DNA of 6,836 nucleotides, from contig CAKZSF010000326.1 in NCBI GenBank assembly GCA_937920575.1, positions 1 to 6,836 of the forward strand, in the 5' to 3' direction. Source of the DNA: an uncultured Sphingomonadaceae bacterium (GTDB taxonomy: Bacteria; Pseudomonadota; Alphaproteobacteria; Sphingomonadales; Sphingomonadaceae). The notes beneath the pieces are model-generated. The model saw nothing but the letters and a program-made list of their open reading frames with translations. It was not told where the DNA came from and made no database searches. How positions within the stretch are numbered: position 1 is the stretch's first letter; each line of letters starts with the position of its first letter. Shown piece by piece: positions 1-6,056 of this stretch. The position numbers and the translations under genes are program-made.

Positions 1-264
1 CCGCTCGGCACTTTCCCGATCACACGCAAACAGCGCCACAACGTATCGGAAAAATACAACAACGCGCCGATGCCGTATTCCATGTTTCTTACCAGCGATG
101 GCGTCGCTCTGCATGGCTCTGACGTAGAGAACGGTTATGCCAGCCATGGCTGTGTGGGCATGCCTGACGCATTCGCCGCGAAGGTTTTCGCCATCGCCAA
201 GAGGGGCGACCGTGTAATCATCACCAATGGTGAAACACTCGATATGGGTGAATCAATCCTCTGA
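1..264 (+). CDS. L,D-transpeptidase (YkuD domain), 3' end only
   Basis: This is the C-terminal 87 residues of an L,D-transpeptidase; the reading frame is open through base 1, so the start lies outside the window. The family acts in the periplasm, forming 3-3 peptidoglycan cross-links or attaching proteins to the wall through a catalytic cysteine. The visible part begins with a PLGTFPIT block, typical of the YkuD fold, and contains the catalytic motif: H38 in LHGSD, then S48-H49-G50-C51 in SHGCVGMP (numbered from base 1). C51 is the expected nucleophile. The residue two after the cysteine, often arginine in this family, is glycine here. The protein ends with a short RGDRVIITN strand and a TGA stop. 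It converges with tilS across only 18 bp, and no terminator hairpin is visible between them. The family call is firm; the substrate and exact subfamily cannot be told from this fragment. Confidence 0.93.
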   Translation, partial: PLGTFPITRKQRHNVSEKYNNAPMPYSMFLTSDGVALHGSDVENGYASHGCVGMPDAFAAKVFAIAKRGDRVIITNGETLDMGESIL

Positions 265-282
265 TTGTTCAGCTATCGAGAT

Positions 283-1437
283 TTAACTGCTGCGACGCGG
301 CGCCTCTGGTGACAGAACCCAAAGCGGCATTCCATCATCTCCCTGGATAGCTTCAGCTGCAATTCCTGCGATGTTGATTTTCTGGCCGTGCAGAAGGCTT
401 TCAACGATTGCTGAGGCGTCCGCCATGGATGGCTGCCGAACTCCGATTCGACGACAAAGACGTTGCACCACACGTTTCCAGATGTAGTTGCGGCCAGTCA
501 TGCCACTTGCGAATGGCCGATAGGTCGTCCGGTCGGGTTCTCTGGATGACGCATCGTGAACCTCCTTTGAAACCACCTGCTCAAGCGCACTCTCGGCTTC
601 CTGCAGGTGCTGCGCACTCCGTGCCAATCCCTTTGGATCAAGCCAATCTGCTTCTGCCATCACTTTGCGAATTCGCGCCCGGTCAAAGGCATCATCTTGA
701 TTGGATGGGTCCAAGACAGGTGCAATTCCAATCGTCTGTACCAGCGCATCCAATTCGCTCTTTCTCCAACCCAGCAATGGACGGATGATCGTTGCGCCGC
801 AGCCGGTGATCATTGTGCGAGAACGCACTCCCGACAAGCCTGAAAGACCGCTTCCGCGGTTGAGCCGCATGACCATTGTTTCTGCTTGATCATCGAGATG
901 ATGGGCCGTCATGATCGCCTCAAGTCCCATCACTTCGCCGTCTTCGAGCGGAAACTCAATATTGTCTGACCATTCCCCAATGGCGCGATATCGCGCATGC
1001 CTTGCCTCTGACTGGACATTCCCATCGGCCACACGCGCCTTCATCGTTTCATGGGGCACACCAAGATTTGCGCAAAGCTCTGCGACAAACGCTGCTTCAG
1101 TTGCACTGTCAGGCCGTAGCCCATGATCAACCGTCACGGCATGCACCAGACCGGGCAAAGCGGCCTGCGCCAAAAGCAAGAGAGCCAAACTATCTGGCCC
1201 ACCCGATACTGCTATTCCATAATGCGCCCAGCCTTCATCACTGACGTGGCTGACACTTTTGAGGTCAGCCCGAAACCGCGCGACTAGCGCGGGATCAATT
1301 GCAAAGTCAGTCGACGTATCAATTGCAGCTGACTTTCGCGGTGTTTGCTTCGTATTTGCTTTGCAAACGGCCCGTAGCGAGCGCCGGATAGGTCTCGCCA
1401 AATTCGGCCAAGGCAATGCAGGCGCGGCGCGTATCAT
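283..1437 (-). CDS. tilS: tRNA(Ile)-lysidine synthase TilS
   Basis: TilS is a cytoplasmic N-type ATP pyrophosphatase. It attaches lysine to C34 of the CAU-anticodon isoleucine tRNA so that it reads AUA and is charged with isoleucine. Numbered from the ATG at 1437, the PP-loop SGGPDS is at residues 78-83, VDHGLR at 103-108, and the family signature HHLDDQAET at 179-187 is followed by RLNRGSGLSGLSG. RPLLGWRK and DPSNQDDAFDRARIRK follow. The product is 384 aa against 432 in E. coli, with a short C-terminal region. The start is uncertain. The first ~38 codons lie inside the 3' end of cpoB, no Shine-Dalgarno precedes the ATG, and no ATG, GTG or TTG occurs in frame between it and the PP-loop. An ATT at 1323-1321 overlaps the cpoB stop by one base and would give about 346 aa. 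The gene is almost certainly co-transcribed with cpoB. Confidence 0.95.
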   Translation of the reverse strand: MIRAAPALPWPNLARPIRRSLRAVCKANTKQTPRKSAAIDTSTDFAIDPALVARFRADLKSVSHVSDEGWAHYGIAVSGGPDSLALLLLAQAALPGLVHAVTVDHGLRPDSATEAAFVAELCANLGVPHETMKARVADGNVQSEARHARYRAIGEWSDNIEFPLEDGEVMGLEAIMTAHHLDDQAETMVMRLNRGSGLSGLSGVRSRTMITGCGATIIRPLLGWRKSELDALVQTIGIAPVLDPSNQDDAFDRARIRKVMAEADWLDPKGLARSAQHLQEAESALEQVVSKEVHDASSREPDRTTYRPFASGMTGRNYIWKRVVQRLCRRIGVRQPSMADASAIVESLLHGQKINIAGIAAEAIQGDDGMPLWVLSPEAPRRSS

Positions 1438-2266
1438 CGATCGCGATCATCGCGTCAGACAGGTACAGTAAACTATCCCCTGCGCGCGCCGCGTTCTTGT
1501 CCGCCTGATAGTTCTTCACGAACCAGCTGGCGGCCTCGTTCGCCATGCCATCGTCCAAAAAGGCTCGGCCGAGCAAGTTCATGCCAAAAGTCGAACGCCA
1601 GTGGTTCGGATGCTGTTCGATGAACATCTCCAACTGCTGACGAGCTTCTGGATAAAGACCCGCATTCCACAGGCGGAAGCCATAGCTGTATTCATCATCG
1701 CCGGCGTCGTCCGATTGCGGCTTGGCAATCGCCTGAACGCGCGCAAGCCGCTCTGCCGATGGACCGCTCGTCGCTGGCACAGAGCGTGAAGCGGCTGGTT
1801 GCGATGCGGCGGCGCTGGTCGCGGGCGCAGCCTCTTCCGCCGCTGCCAATGCCGGCGCACTTGCGGATGTATTCAGCGAAGCCATCTGCTCTTGCAGCAG
1901 GTTGATCGCGTTGCGGTTTTCCTCGCTCTGCGCGGTCATCCGCGAAATTTGCGCTTCGAGTGAGTCGAGCCGGGCGAGAATATCCGTGACTGCAGAAGAA
2001 GACGGCGTTGCCGAATTGGTTGAAGACGGCTGCGTCTCTCCATTGTTGATTTCTGGCTGGAAGAAGCGGTCATTCGTGCCGTTGAAAACTTGGCGTTGCA
2101 ACGCGCGCACCTCAGCCTCGATCTTGCGCAAACGTGCATCGGAATCCTGCGCCAATGCGGGTACGCTGGTTGCAGTGCATGCCAGCGCCGCAAAACCCAA
2201 TACGCCGCTACGCCAACCGATAAGAGCCTTTGCCCCAGAAACCTTAGCCAAGCTGAATTCTCCCAT
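1319..2266 (-). CDS. cpoB: CpoB/YbgF-like periplasmic TPR protein
   Basis: CpoB (YbgF) is a periplasmic protein that coordinates septal peptidoglycan synthesis with Tol-Pal driven outer-membrane constriction. The 315-aa product opens with a signal peptide: basic residues K8, K13 and R19, a hydrophobic stretch around residues 21-35, and a likely signal peptidase I site after ALA at 37-39. A coiled-coil segment follows (about 41-60), then a second (about 91-133, heptad-like LARLDSLEAQISRM). Next come an Ala/Ser/Pro-rich linker (about 134-175) and a C-terminal tetratricopeptide region (about 190-315) containing YSYGFRLWNAGLYPEARQQL. C283 and C314 in the C-terminal part could form a periplasmic disulfide. 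The start is the ATG at 2266; the signal peptide supports it although the ribosome site is weak (ACGGAA next to the ATG). The 3' end overlaps tilS. The gene just upstream is the RodZ-like gene, not pal. The general family is clear; the Tol-Pal role is inferred. Confidence 0.85.
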   Translation of the reverse strand: MGEFSLAKVSGAKALIGWRSGVLGFAALACTATSVPALAQDSDARLRKIEAEVRALQRQVFNGTNDRFFQPEINNGETQPSSTNSATPSSSAVTDILARLDSLEAQISRMTAQSEENRNAINLLQEQMASLNTSASAPALAAAEEAAPATSAAASQPAASRSVPATSGPSAERLARVQAIAKPQSDDAGDDEYSYGFRLWNAGLYPEARQQLEMFIEQHPNHWRSTFGMNLLGRAFLDDGMANEAASWFVKNYQADKNAARAGDSLLYLSDAMIAIDDTRRACIALAEFGETYPALATGRLQSKYEANTAKVSCN

Positions 2267-2392
2267 TTCCGTTTAACGGATCAATGATCGCAAATCGTGG
2301 CCGAACCGACCATGAACGTCTGTCGCGTGCGGATTCTAGTCAGACCTGGCCCGCTTTGTCGAGCCAGTGCATGTGCTTATCCAACGTTGGGA

Positions 2393-3217
2393 TTATTCGC
2401 CTTCCGGCTCCGCAGTTGGCGCGGGTGTGCGATCCAGCAGAGCCTGGGCTGATACCGGAACATCAACAACCGTGGTCAGCTCTTCGCTGATCTTTGGCAC
2501 AGGCTTGCCGCCTATTGTTATGTTGAGCAAATCGGGTCGACCTGTGATCAGGACCGGCCCTTGCGCATCGGCCGGAACCGTAAAGCTTTGCCCTTCACTC
2601 ATTTCAGCCTCGTACAGGCGGTTGCCATCAGCATCGTTGAATCGAACCCACGCCGTTCCCTGAGCCGAAAATACGACCGCGCCGTTAGGATCAACATCGG
2701 CTGCTGCGGATTGCTGATCACCTTCACCATCAGTGGTTTGGGCATCGCTATCGCCTTCGGCAACTTGCGCTGGCAAATCGGCCGAAGGTGAGAGGAAGCT
2801 GTTATAGAACATGTAGCCGCCCGCGAGCAGTAGAACGACTGCCACCAACGACATCCACACCAGCCCGCCGGTTGGCGCGCGGTTGGGGTCACCCGGCTCG
2901 TAAGCTCCTGCAGAAGCTTCGTAATGCTCAGCGGATTCGACGCCCAGTTCGTCGCGCACCTGCGCAACGATTTCGTCCTGATCGAGTCCAACCAATTTGG
3001 CGTAAGTGCGTGAAAAGCCAACGGCGTAGGTGCGACCCGGCAGGCTGCCAAACTTGCCAGCCTCAATCGTTTCCAAATGCCGCACAGGGATACGCGTGTC
3101 GGCAGCGACTTGATCGAGCGTCAGCCCAGCGGTTTCGCGCGCTGCTCTGAGCCTTTCGCCCGGCCCCGCGTGGAGCCCTTCCATGACCCCATCCTCGTGT
3201 TCATCAGTGTTTTCCAT
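2393..3217 (-). CDS. rodZ: RodZ-like HTH / single-pass membrane protein
   Basis: This has the RodZ architecture: a cytoplasmic helix-turn-helix, one membrane segment and an extracytoplasmic beta domain. RodZ anchors the MreB cytoskeleton to the membrane and supports rod shape. Counted from the ATG at 3217 (274 aa), the HTH_25 domain spans about residues 19-80 and includes LTLDQVAADTRIPVRHLETI and the RodZ-typical LPGRTYAVGFSRTYAKLVGLD run. The membrane helix is at about 118-138 (GLVWMSLVAVVLLLAGGYMF). A Gly/Asp/Gln-rich acidic linker follows (about 145-178), then a DUF4115-like domain (about 180-252). I chose 3217 because a GGAG lies 5 nt upstream; an in-frame ATG at 3184, preceded by GAGGA, is a reasonable alternative, while the longest frame starts with a TTG that lacks support. 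The protein is shorter than E. coli RodZ (337 aa). A function as a membrane-bound regulator rather than an MreB partner cannot be excluded. Confidence 0.85.
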   Translation of the reverse strand: MENTDEHEDGVMEGLHAGPGERLRAARETAGLTLDQVAADTRIPVRHLETIEAGKFGSLPGRTYAVGFSRTYAKLVGLDQDEIVAQVRDELGVESAEHYEASAGAYEPGDPNRAPTGGLVWMSLVAVVLLLAGGYMFYNSFLSPSADLPAQVAEGDSDAQTTDGEGDQQSAAADVDPNGAVVFSAQGTAWVRFNDADGNRLYEAEMSEGQSFTVPADAQGPVLITGRPDLLNITIGGKPVPKISEELTTVVDVPVSAQALLDRTPAPTAEPEGE

Positions 3218-3222
3218 GAAGG

Positions 3223-3226
3223 CTCC
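3223..3226 (-). promoter_or_regulatory. Shine-Dalgarno GGAG for the RodZ-like gene
   Basis: On the minus strand the leader reads ACGGAGCCTTC and then ATG at 3217, giving GGAG with a 5-nt gap. It decides the start in favour of 3217 over the TTG at 3274. A second candidate, GAGGA before the ATG at 3184, leaves some doubt. Confidence 0.6.
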
Positions 3227-3250
3227 GTTGATCGGCGCTTTCCCTTGCGA

Positions 3251-3292
3251 CCTTGACGCGCAACAAAGACGCAAGCTGTGCCATCGTCAAGG
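3251..3292. repeat. 8-bp inverted repeat CCTTGACG/CGTCAAGG, possible promoter or operator of the RodZ-like gene
   Basis: CCTTGACG at 3251-3258 is perfectly repeated in inverse at 3285-3292, with 26 bp between. On the minus strand the distal arm supplies TTGACG, a good -35 match (3290-3285). A poor -10 candidate, TTTGTT (3267-3262), follows at 17-bp spacing, upstream of the RodZ-like start at 3217. The dyad could be a regulator site around the promoter, or a hairpin in read-through RNA from ptsP. The promoter call is weak because the -10 matches only 3 of 6 bases. Confidence 0.4.
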
Positions 3293-3321
3293 CAATTCAC
3301 ACGAATTTACCGAGTTGCGAG

Positions 3322-3346
3322 TGGCCCGCAGCAAGTCTGGGGGCCA
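3322..3346 (-). terminator. GC-rich hairpin just after ptsP, possible weak terminator
   Basis: TGGCCC at 3322-3327 pairs perfectly with GGGCCA at 3341-3346 around a 13-nt loop, 11 bp past the ptsP stop. No T-run follows on the minus strand, so it is not a canonical intrinsic terminator. It could instead slow polymerase or protect the ptsP 3' end. Confidence 0.3.
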
Positions 3347-3357
3347 GGTGCGATGCC

Positions 3358-5625
3358 CTAATCGAGGTCAATCCCTTGCTCAGCCGCCCATGCGCTCAAT
3401 GTTTCGCGCATATTCGCCGGTGGATTTGCCAGCCAGCCAGACATCGCCGCACTGATCTGCCCCAAATCCACTTTCCGGATCAGTTCCTTAATCGGCCCCA
3501 CTGCTGCTGGTGTAATCGACAAGCGGTGGATACCCAGCCCCATCAGAGCCAGCGCTTCCAACCGACGCCCGCCCATTTCACCGCAAACACCGACATCCAG
3601 ATTGGTGGACTTGGTTTTGTCCATTACGCGCTGCAAAAACCGCAGAATAGCCGGGCTGAGCCAGTCGTAGCGCGCGGCAAGGTCAGGATTCGCGCGGTCC
3701 GCGGCAAACAAGAACTGTGTCAGATCGTTGGTACCAATCGACAGGAAAGACAGTTTGGGAGCGAGAATATCTAGCTGTTCAGCCAAAGCGGGCACCTCAA
3801 GCATCGCGCCATAACGCACCGCTTCCGGCAAACGCTTCTTATGCTTCTTCAAATAGGCCAGCTGCGCATCAAAAATTGCTTTCGCCTCGTCAAATTCCCA
3901 TGGTTCGGAAACCATCGGGAACATCACATTCAGCTCTTTCCCGGCCGCCGCCTCAATCAAGGCACGTGCCTGAATCTTCATTAGACCATCACGGTCCAAC
4001 GCCAGCCGGAGCGCACGCCAGCCCATCGCCGGATTTTCATCCTTCATCGCGTTTTCATTGCGCAGATAGGGCAACGCCTTGTCGCCGCCGATATCAACCG
4101 TGCGGAAAATGACGGGCTTGTTGCCAGCCCCATCCAGCACATCACGATAAAGCCGCAATTGCCGCTCGCGTGAGGGCATGGTGGCTGAAACCAAAAACTG
4201 AAACTCGGTACGGAACAGGCCAATTCCGTCCGCGCCCGCTAGGCTCAAATTGGGAATATCCTCACGCAGGCCTGCGTTGATCATCACTTCGATACGCTGC
4301 CCGCAGCGCGTAAACGGTTCCACCTCGCGCAAGGCCGCATAGGCGGCTTGGCGCTCTTTGCTTTTGGCGAAACGTGTCTCGAACGCGTCAACACTCGATT
4401 GCTGTGGCCGTGCCGTCAACGTTGCCGCATCGGCATCGATCAACAACAGATCGCCTTCGTTGATCAGGCTGCCCGCGTTGCGCACTTGACCCAGCACCGG
4501 CACGCCCATGGCCCGCGCAACAATCACGACATGCGCGGTAAGAGAACCCTCCTCCAGCACTACACCCTTCAGGCGGCGCTTGTCATATTCCAACAATTCG
4601 GCAGGCCCCAGATTGCGCGCAATCAGAATGGAATCTTCACGCAAGCCTTTGGTGGCAGCGGTGCCCATCTGGCCAGACACGATCCGCAACAGGCGGTTCG
4701 CGAGATCTTCCAGATCGTGCATCCGGTCCGCCAGCAAGGGATCGTCGATTTCACGCATGCGCATGCGCGTGCGCTGCTGCACGCGTTCAATCGCCGCCTC
4801 TGCGGTTAGGCCGGAATCGATCGCCTGATTGATGCGCCGCGACCAACCCTCGTCATAGGCGAACATTTTGTAGGTCTCGAGAACCTCCTCATGCGCACCG
4901 CCGACACCGAATTCGGCCTGGCTGGTCATCTGGTCGATCTGCTCGCGCATTTTGTCAAAGGCGAGATACACCCGCTGGCGCTCGGCCTCGACATCTTCGG
5001 CAACTGTGTGCTCGATCTCGATGCGCGGCTTGTGCATCACCGCTGCGCCCATCGCGAGCCCCTTCACCAGCGTCAGTCCGGGCATGACATCCGGTTCTGT
5101 GCGCGGCTTGGCGCCCCCGGCCATTTCCTCGTCCACCAACCCGGCATTGTCGATCAATTCGGCCAAAACCATGGCCACTGTCTGCAGCGCCTCGATTTCA
5201 AGATCGTCATAGCGACGCGGTTCGACATGCTGGACACACACGGTGCCAATCGCGCTTTCCCGGCGGACAATCGGCACTCCAGCAAAGCTGTGAAACTTTT
5301 CCTCGCCTGTTTCCGGGTTGAAAATAAAGTCCGGGTGCGCGCGCGCCTCGGCGAGGTTGAGCGTTTCCACATTGTCGGCAATAGTGCCGTTGAGGCCCTC
5401 GCCTATGCCGAGGCGCGTGACATGCACCGCTTCCTTGTTCAGTCCGCGCGTTGCAAACAGCTCCAGCATCCCGTCGCGAAGCAGGTAGATGGAGCAAACT
5501 TCGCTATCCAGCGTTTCACCGATGATTTCGACCACACGGTCCAGCTTGGCCTGCGCGGCAAGGCGCGAGGCCATCACCTCATGCAACTGCGTGAGGATCT
5601 GTCGTGAAGCGGAGACTGCGGTCAT
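3358..5625 (-). CDS. ptsP: PtsP, enzyme I-Ntr of the nitrogen phosphotransferase system
   Basis: PtsP takes phosphate from phosphoenolpyruvate and passes it to NPr and then EIIA-Ntr, a regulatory relay linked to nitrogen and carbon status. The 755-aa product matches the family (748 aa in E. coli). Domains in order are an N-terminal GAF sensor (about 16-160), the HPr-binding PEP-utiliser N domain (about 183-305), the swivelling phosphohistidine domain (about 328-408) and the PEP-binding barrel (about 430-720). The phosphorylated histidine is H365 in GSLTAHVVIVARAMGVP. Barrel motifs seen are LFRTEF (470-475), FRTVDIGGDK (507-516), MLEVPA (608-613) and GTNDLTQF (631-638). The active-site cysteine is C681 in VCGEMGG. 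All key residues are present, so it should be active. The ATG at 5625 starts directly before the GAF domain; its Shine-Dalgarno is weak. No NPr or EIIA-Ntr gene lies in the window. Confidence 0.96.
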   Translation of the reverse strand: MTAVSASRQILTQLHEVMASRLAAQAKLDRVVEIIGETLDSEVCSIYLLRDGMLELFATRGLNKEAVHVTRLGIGEGLNGTIADNVETLNLAEARAHPDFIFNPETGEEKFHSFAGVPIVRRESAIGTVCVQHVEPRRYDDLEIEALQTVAMVLAELIDNAGLVDEEMAGGAKPRTEPDVMPGLTLVKGLAMGAAVMHKPRIEIEHTVAEDVEAERQRVYLAFDKMREQIDQMTSQAEFGVGGAHEEVLETYKMFAYDEGWSRRINQAIDSGLTAEAAIERVQQRTRMRMREIDDPLLADRMHDLEDLANRLLRIVSGQMGTAATKGLREDSILIARNLGPAELLEYDKRRLKGVVLEEGSLTAHVVIVARAMGVPVLGQVRNAGSLINEGDLLLIDADAATLTARPQQSSVDAFETRFAKSKERQAAYAALREVEPFTRCGQRIEVMINAGLREDIPNLSLAGADGIGLFRTEFQFLVSATMPSRERQLRLYRDVLDGAGNKPVIFRTVDIGGDKALPYLRNENAMKDENPAMGWRALRLALDRDGLMKIQARALIEAAAGKELNVMFPMVSEPWEFDEAKAIFDAQLAYLKKHKKRLPEAVRYGAMLEVPALAEQLDILAPKLSFLSIGTNDLTQFLFAADRANPDLAARYDWLSPAILRFLQRVMDKTKSTNLDVGVCGEMGGRRLEALALMGLGIHRLSITPAAVGPIKELIRKVDLGQISAAMSGWLANPPANMRETLSAWAAEQGIDLD

Positions 5626-5710
5626 TGCCCATTGGCTTAGCGCAGATCGCCTTCAATTGGAATTGGGCTTATCGCCCTTTCGTGGTCTTACGCAGAACCT
5701 GCTCGGTTGG

Positions 5711-5866
5711 TTAAACCTGAGCAAGCTCCTCCTTAATTCGCAATTTTCGCTTCTTAAGGTCTTGCACACGTGTCTCGTCAGGCATTGGCCGGTTCATTTC
5801 CTCGCGAATTTTCGCTTCGAGGCCAGCATGTTTGGTTTCTAATGCGCTGATGTGAGACGACTCCAT
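5711..5866 (-). CDS. DUF465 / YdcH-family small protein
   Basis: This encodes a 51-aa highly charged helical protein of the DUF465 (YdcH) family, whose function is not established. The pattern fits well: an N-terminal HISALETKHAGLEAKI helix, a short turn at NRPMPDETR, and a second helix with the family-typical LKKRKLRIKEEL. This predicts an antiparallel helical hairpin. I chose the ATG at 5866, not an upstream in-frame one at 5896, because a strong AAGGAG lies 7 nt before 5866 and the shorter product matches the family. The gene is divergent from a second DUF465 gene and sits 85 bp upstream of ptsP on the same strand, so it may be co-transcribed with ptsP. There is no signal peptide, membrane segment or cysteine. 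Confidence 0.88.
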   Translation of the reverse strand: MESSHISALETKHAGLEAKIREEMNRPMPDETRVQDLKKRKLRIKEELAQV

Positions 5867-5873
5867 TGGCAGA

Positions 5874-5879
5874 CTCCTT
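5874..5879 (-). promoter_or_regulatory. Shine-Dalgarno AAGGAG for the minus-strand DUF465 gene
   Basis: The minus strand reads AAAAAGGAGTCTGCCA and then ATG at 5866. The AAGGAG core with 7-nt spacing is the strongest ribosome-binding site in the window. It fixes the start at the second of two in-frame ATGs, giving a 51-aa product. Confidence 0.8.
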
Positions 5880-5895
5880 TTTATAGTGCTTCCCA

Positions 5896-5937
5896 TGCGG
5901 GATCACCATGATCGAATCGCCAGCGGGCGATCCCGCA
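5896..5937. repeat. 9-bp inverted repeat with competing inner hairpins between the divergent DUF465 genes
   Basis: TGCGGGATC at 5896-5904 is perfectly inverted at 5929-5937 (GATCCCGCA). The 24-nt interior and right arm can also form ATCGCC/GGCGAT (5916-5921 with 5926-5931, 4-nt loop) and GCGGG/CCCGC (around 5923-5936, 4-nt loop). These pairings exclude one another. The element lies 30-71 nt before the minus-strand DUF465 start and contains a GAATC, a GANTC-type CcrM methylation site. It may be an operator for the divergent promoters or a structured leader; no T-run follows on either side. Confidence 0.6.
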
Positions 5938-5978
5938 ACATCACTATTGAACCACAAAGTTTATGATTTGCGAAGCTG

Positions 5979-6014
5979 GTGTTTTTGATCAGCGATGATT
6001 ACCTAGAAAAACAC
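5979..6014. repeat. 8-bp inverted repeat GTGTTTTT/AAAAACAC upstream of the plus-strand DUF465 gene
   Basis: GTGTTTTT at 5979-5986 pairs perfectly with AAAAACAC at 6007-6014 around a 20-nt interior. It lies 43-78 nt before the GTG start at 6057. A TATGAT that could serve as a -10 element sits just upstream at 5962-5967, without a convincing -35. The stem is AT-rich and would be weak as RNA. Confidence 0.4.
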
Positions 6015-6042
6015 GATCAACCGATCACAACAGAGCAATGCG

Positions 6043-6048
6043 AAAGGG
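6043..6048 (+). promoter_or_regulatory. Shine-Dalgarno AAAGGG for the plus-strand DUF465 gene
   Basis: AAAGGG lies 8 nt before the GTG at 6057 and supports that codon as the start rather than the GTG at 5979. The ATG at 6061 just downstream is out of frame. Confidence 0.55.
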
Positions 6049-6056
6049 CCATCAGC

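Noticed and set aside
2177..2182. Cysteine in ALAC of the CpoB signal peptide as a lipobox
   Set aside because: The -3 residue is Ala instead of Leu, Val or Ile, and a good signal peptidase I site (ALA before Q40) follows.
1902..2276. 124-codon plus-strand frame opposite cpoB
   Set aside because: Antisense shadow of the CpoB signal peptide and coiled-coil region, with no family resemblance.
2381..2390. Perfect 10-bp palindrome CCAACGTTGG next to the RodZ-like stop codon
   Set aside because: A single short palindrome without spacing for a loop, a T-run or a second copy; likely chance.
4891..5607. 238-codon open frame on the plus strand opposite the ptsP N-terminal part
   Set aside because: It is fully antisense to a well-supported ptsP; the product (rich in His, Arg and Asp) has no recognisable domain and no good ribosome site. 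Long antisense frames are common opposite GC-rich genes.
5665..5677. GGGC/GCCC mini-hairpin between the DUF465 gene and ptsP
   Set aside because: A 4-bp stem with no T-run is too weak to call a terminator or attenuator.
5880..5885. TATAAA on the minus strand as a -10 box for the DUF465 gene
   Set aside because: It abuts the AAGGAG ribosome site, so a transcript starting from it would lose the Shine-Dalgarno; no -35 lies at the right distance.
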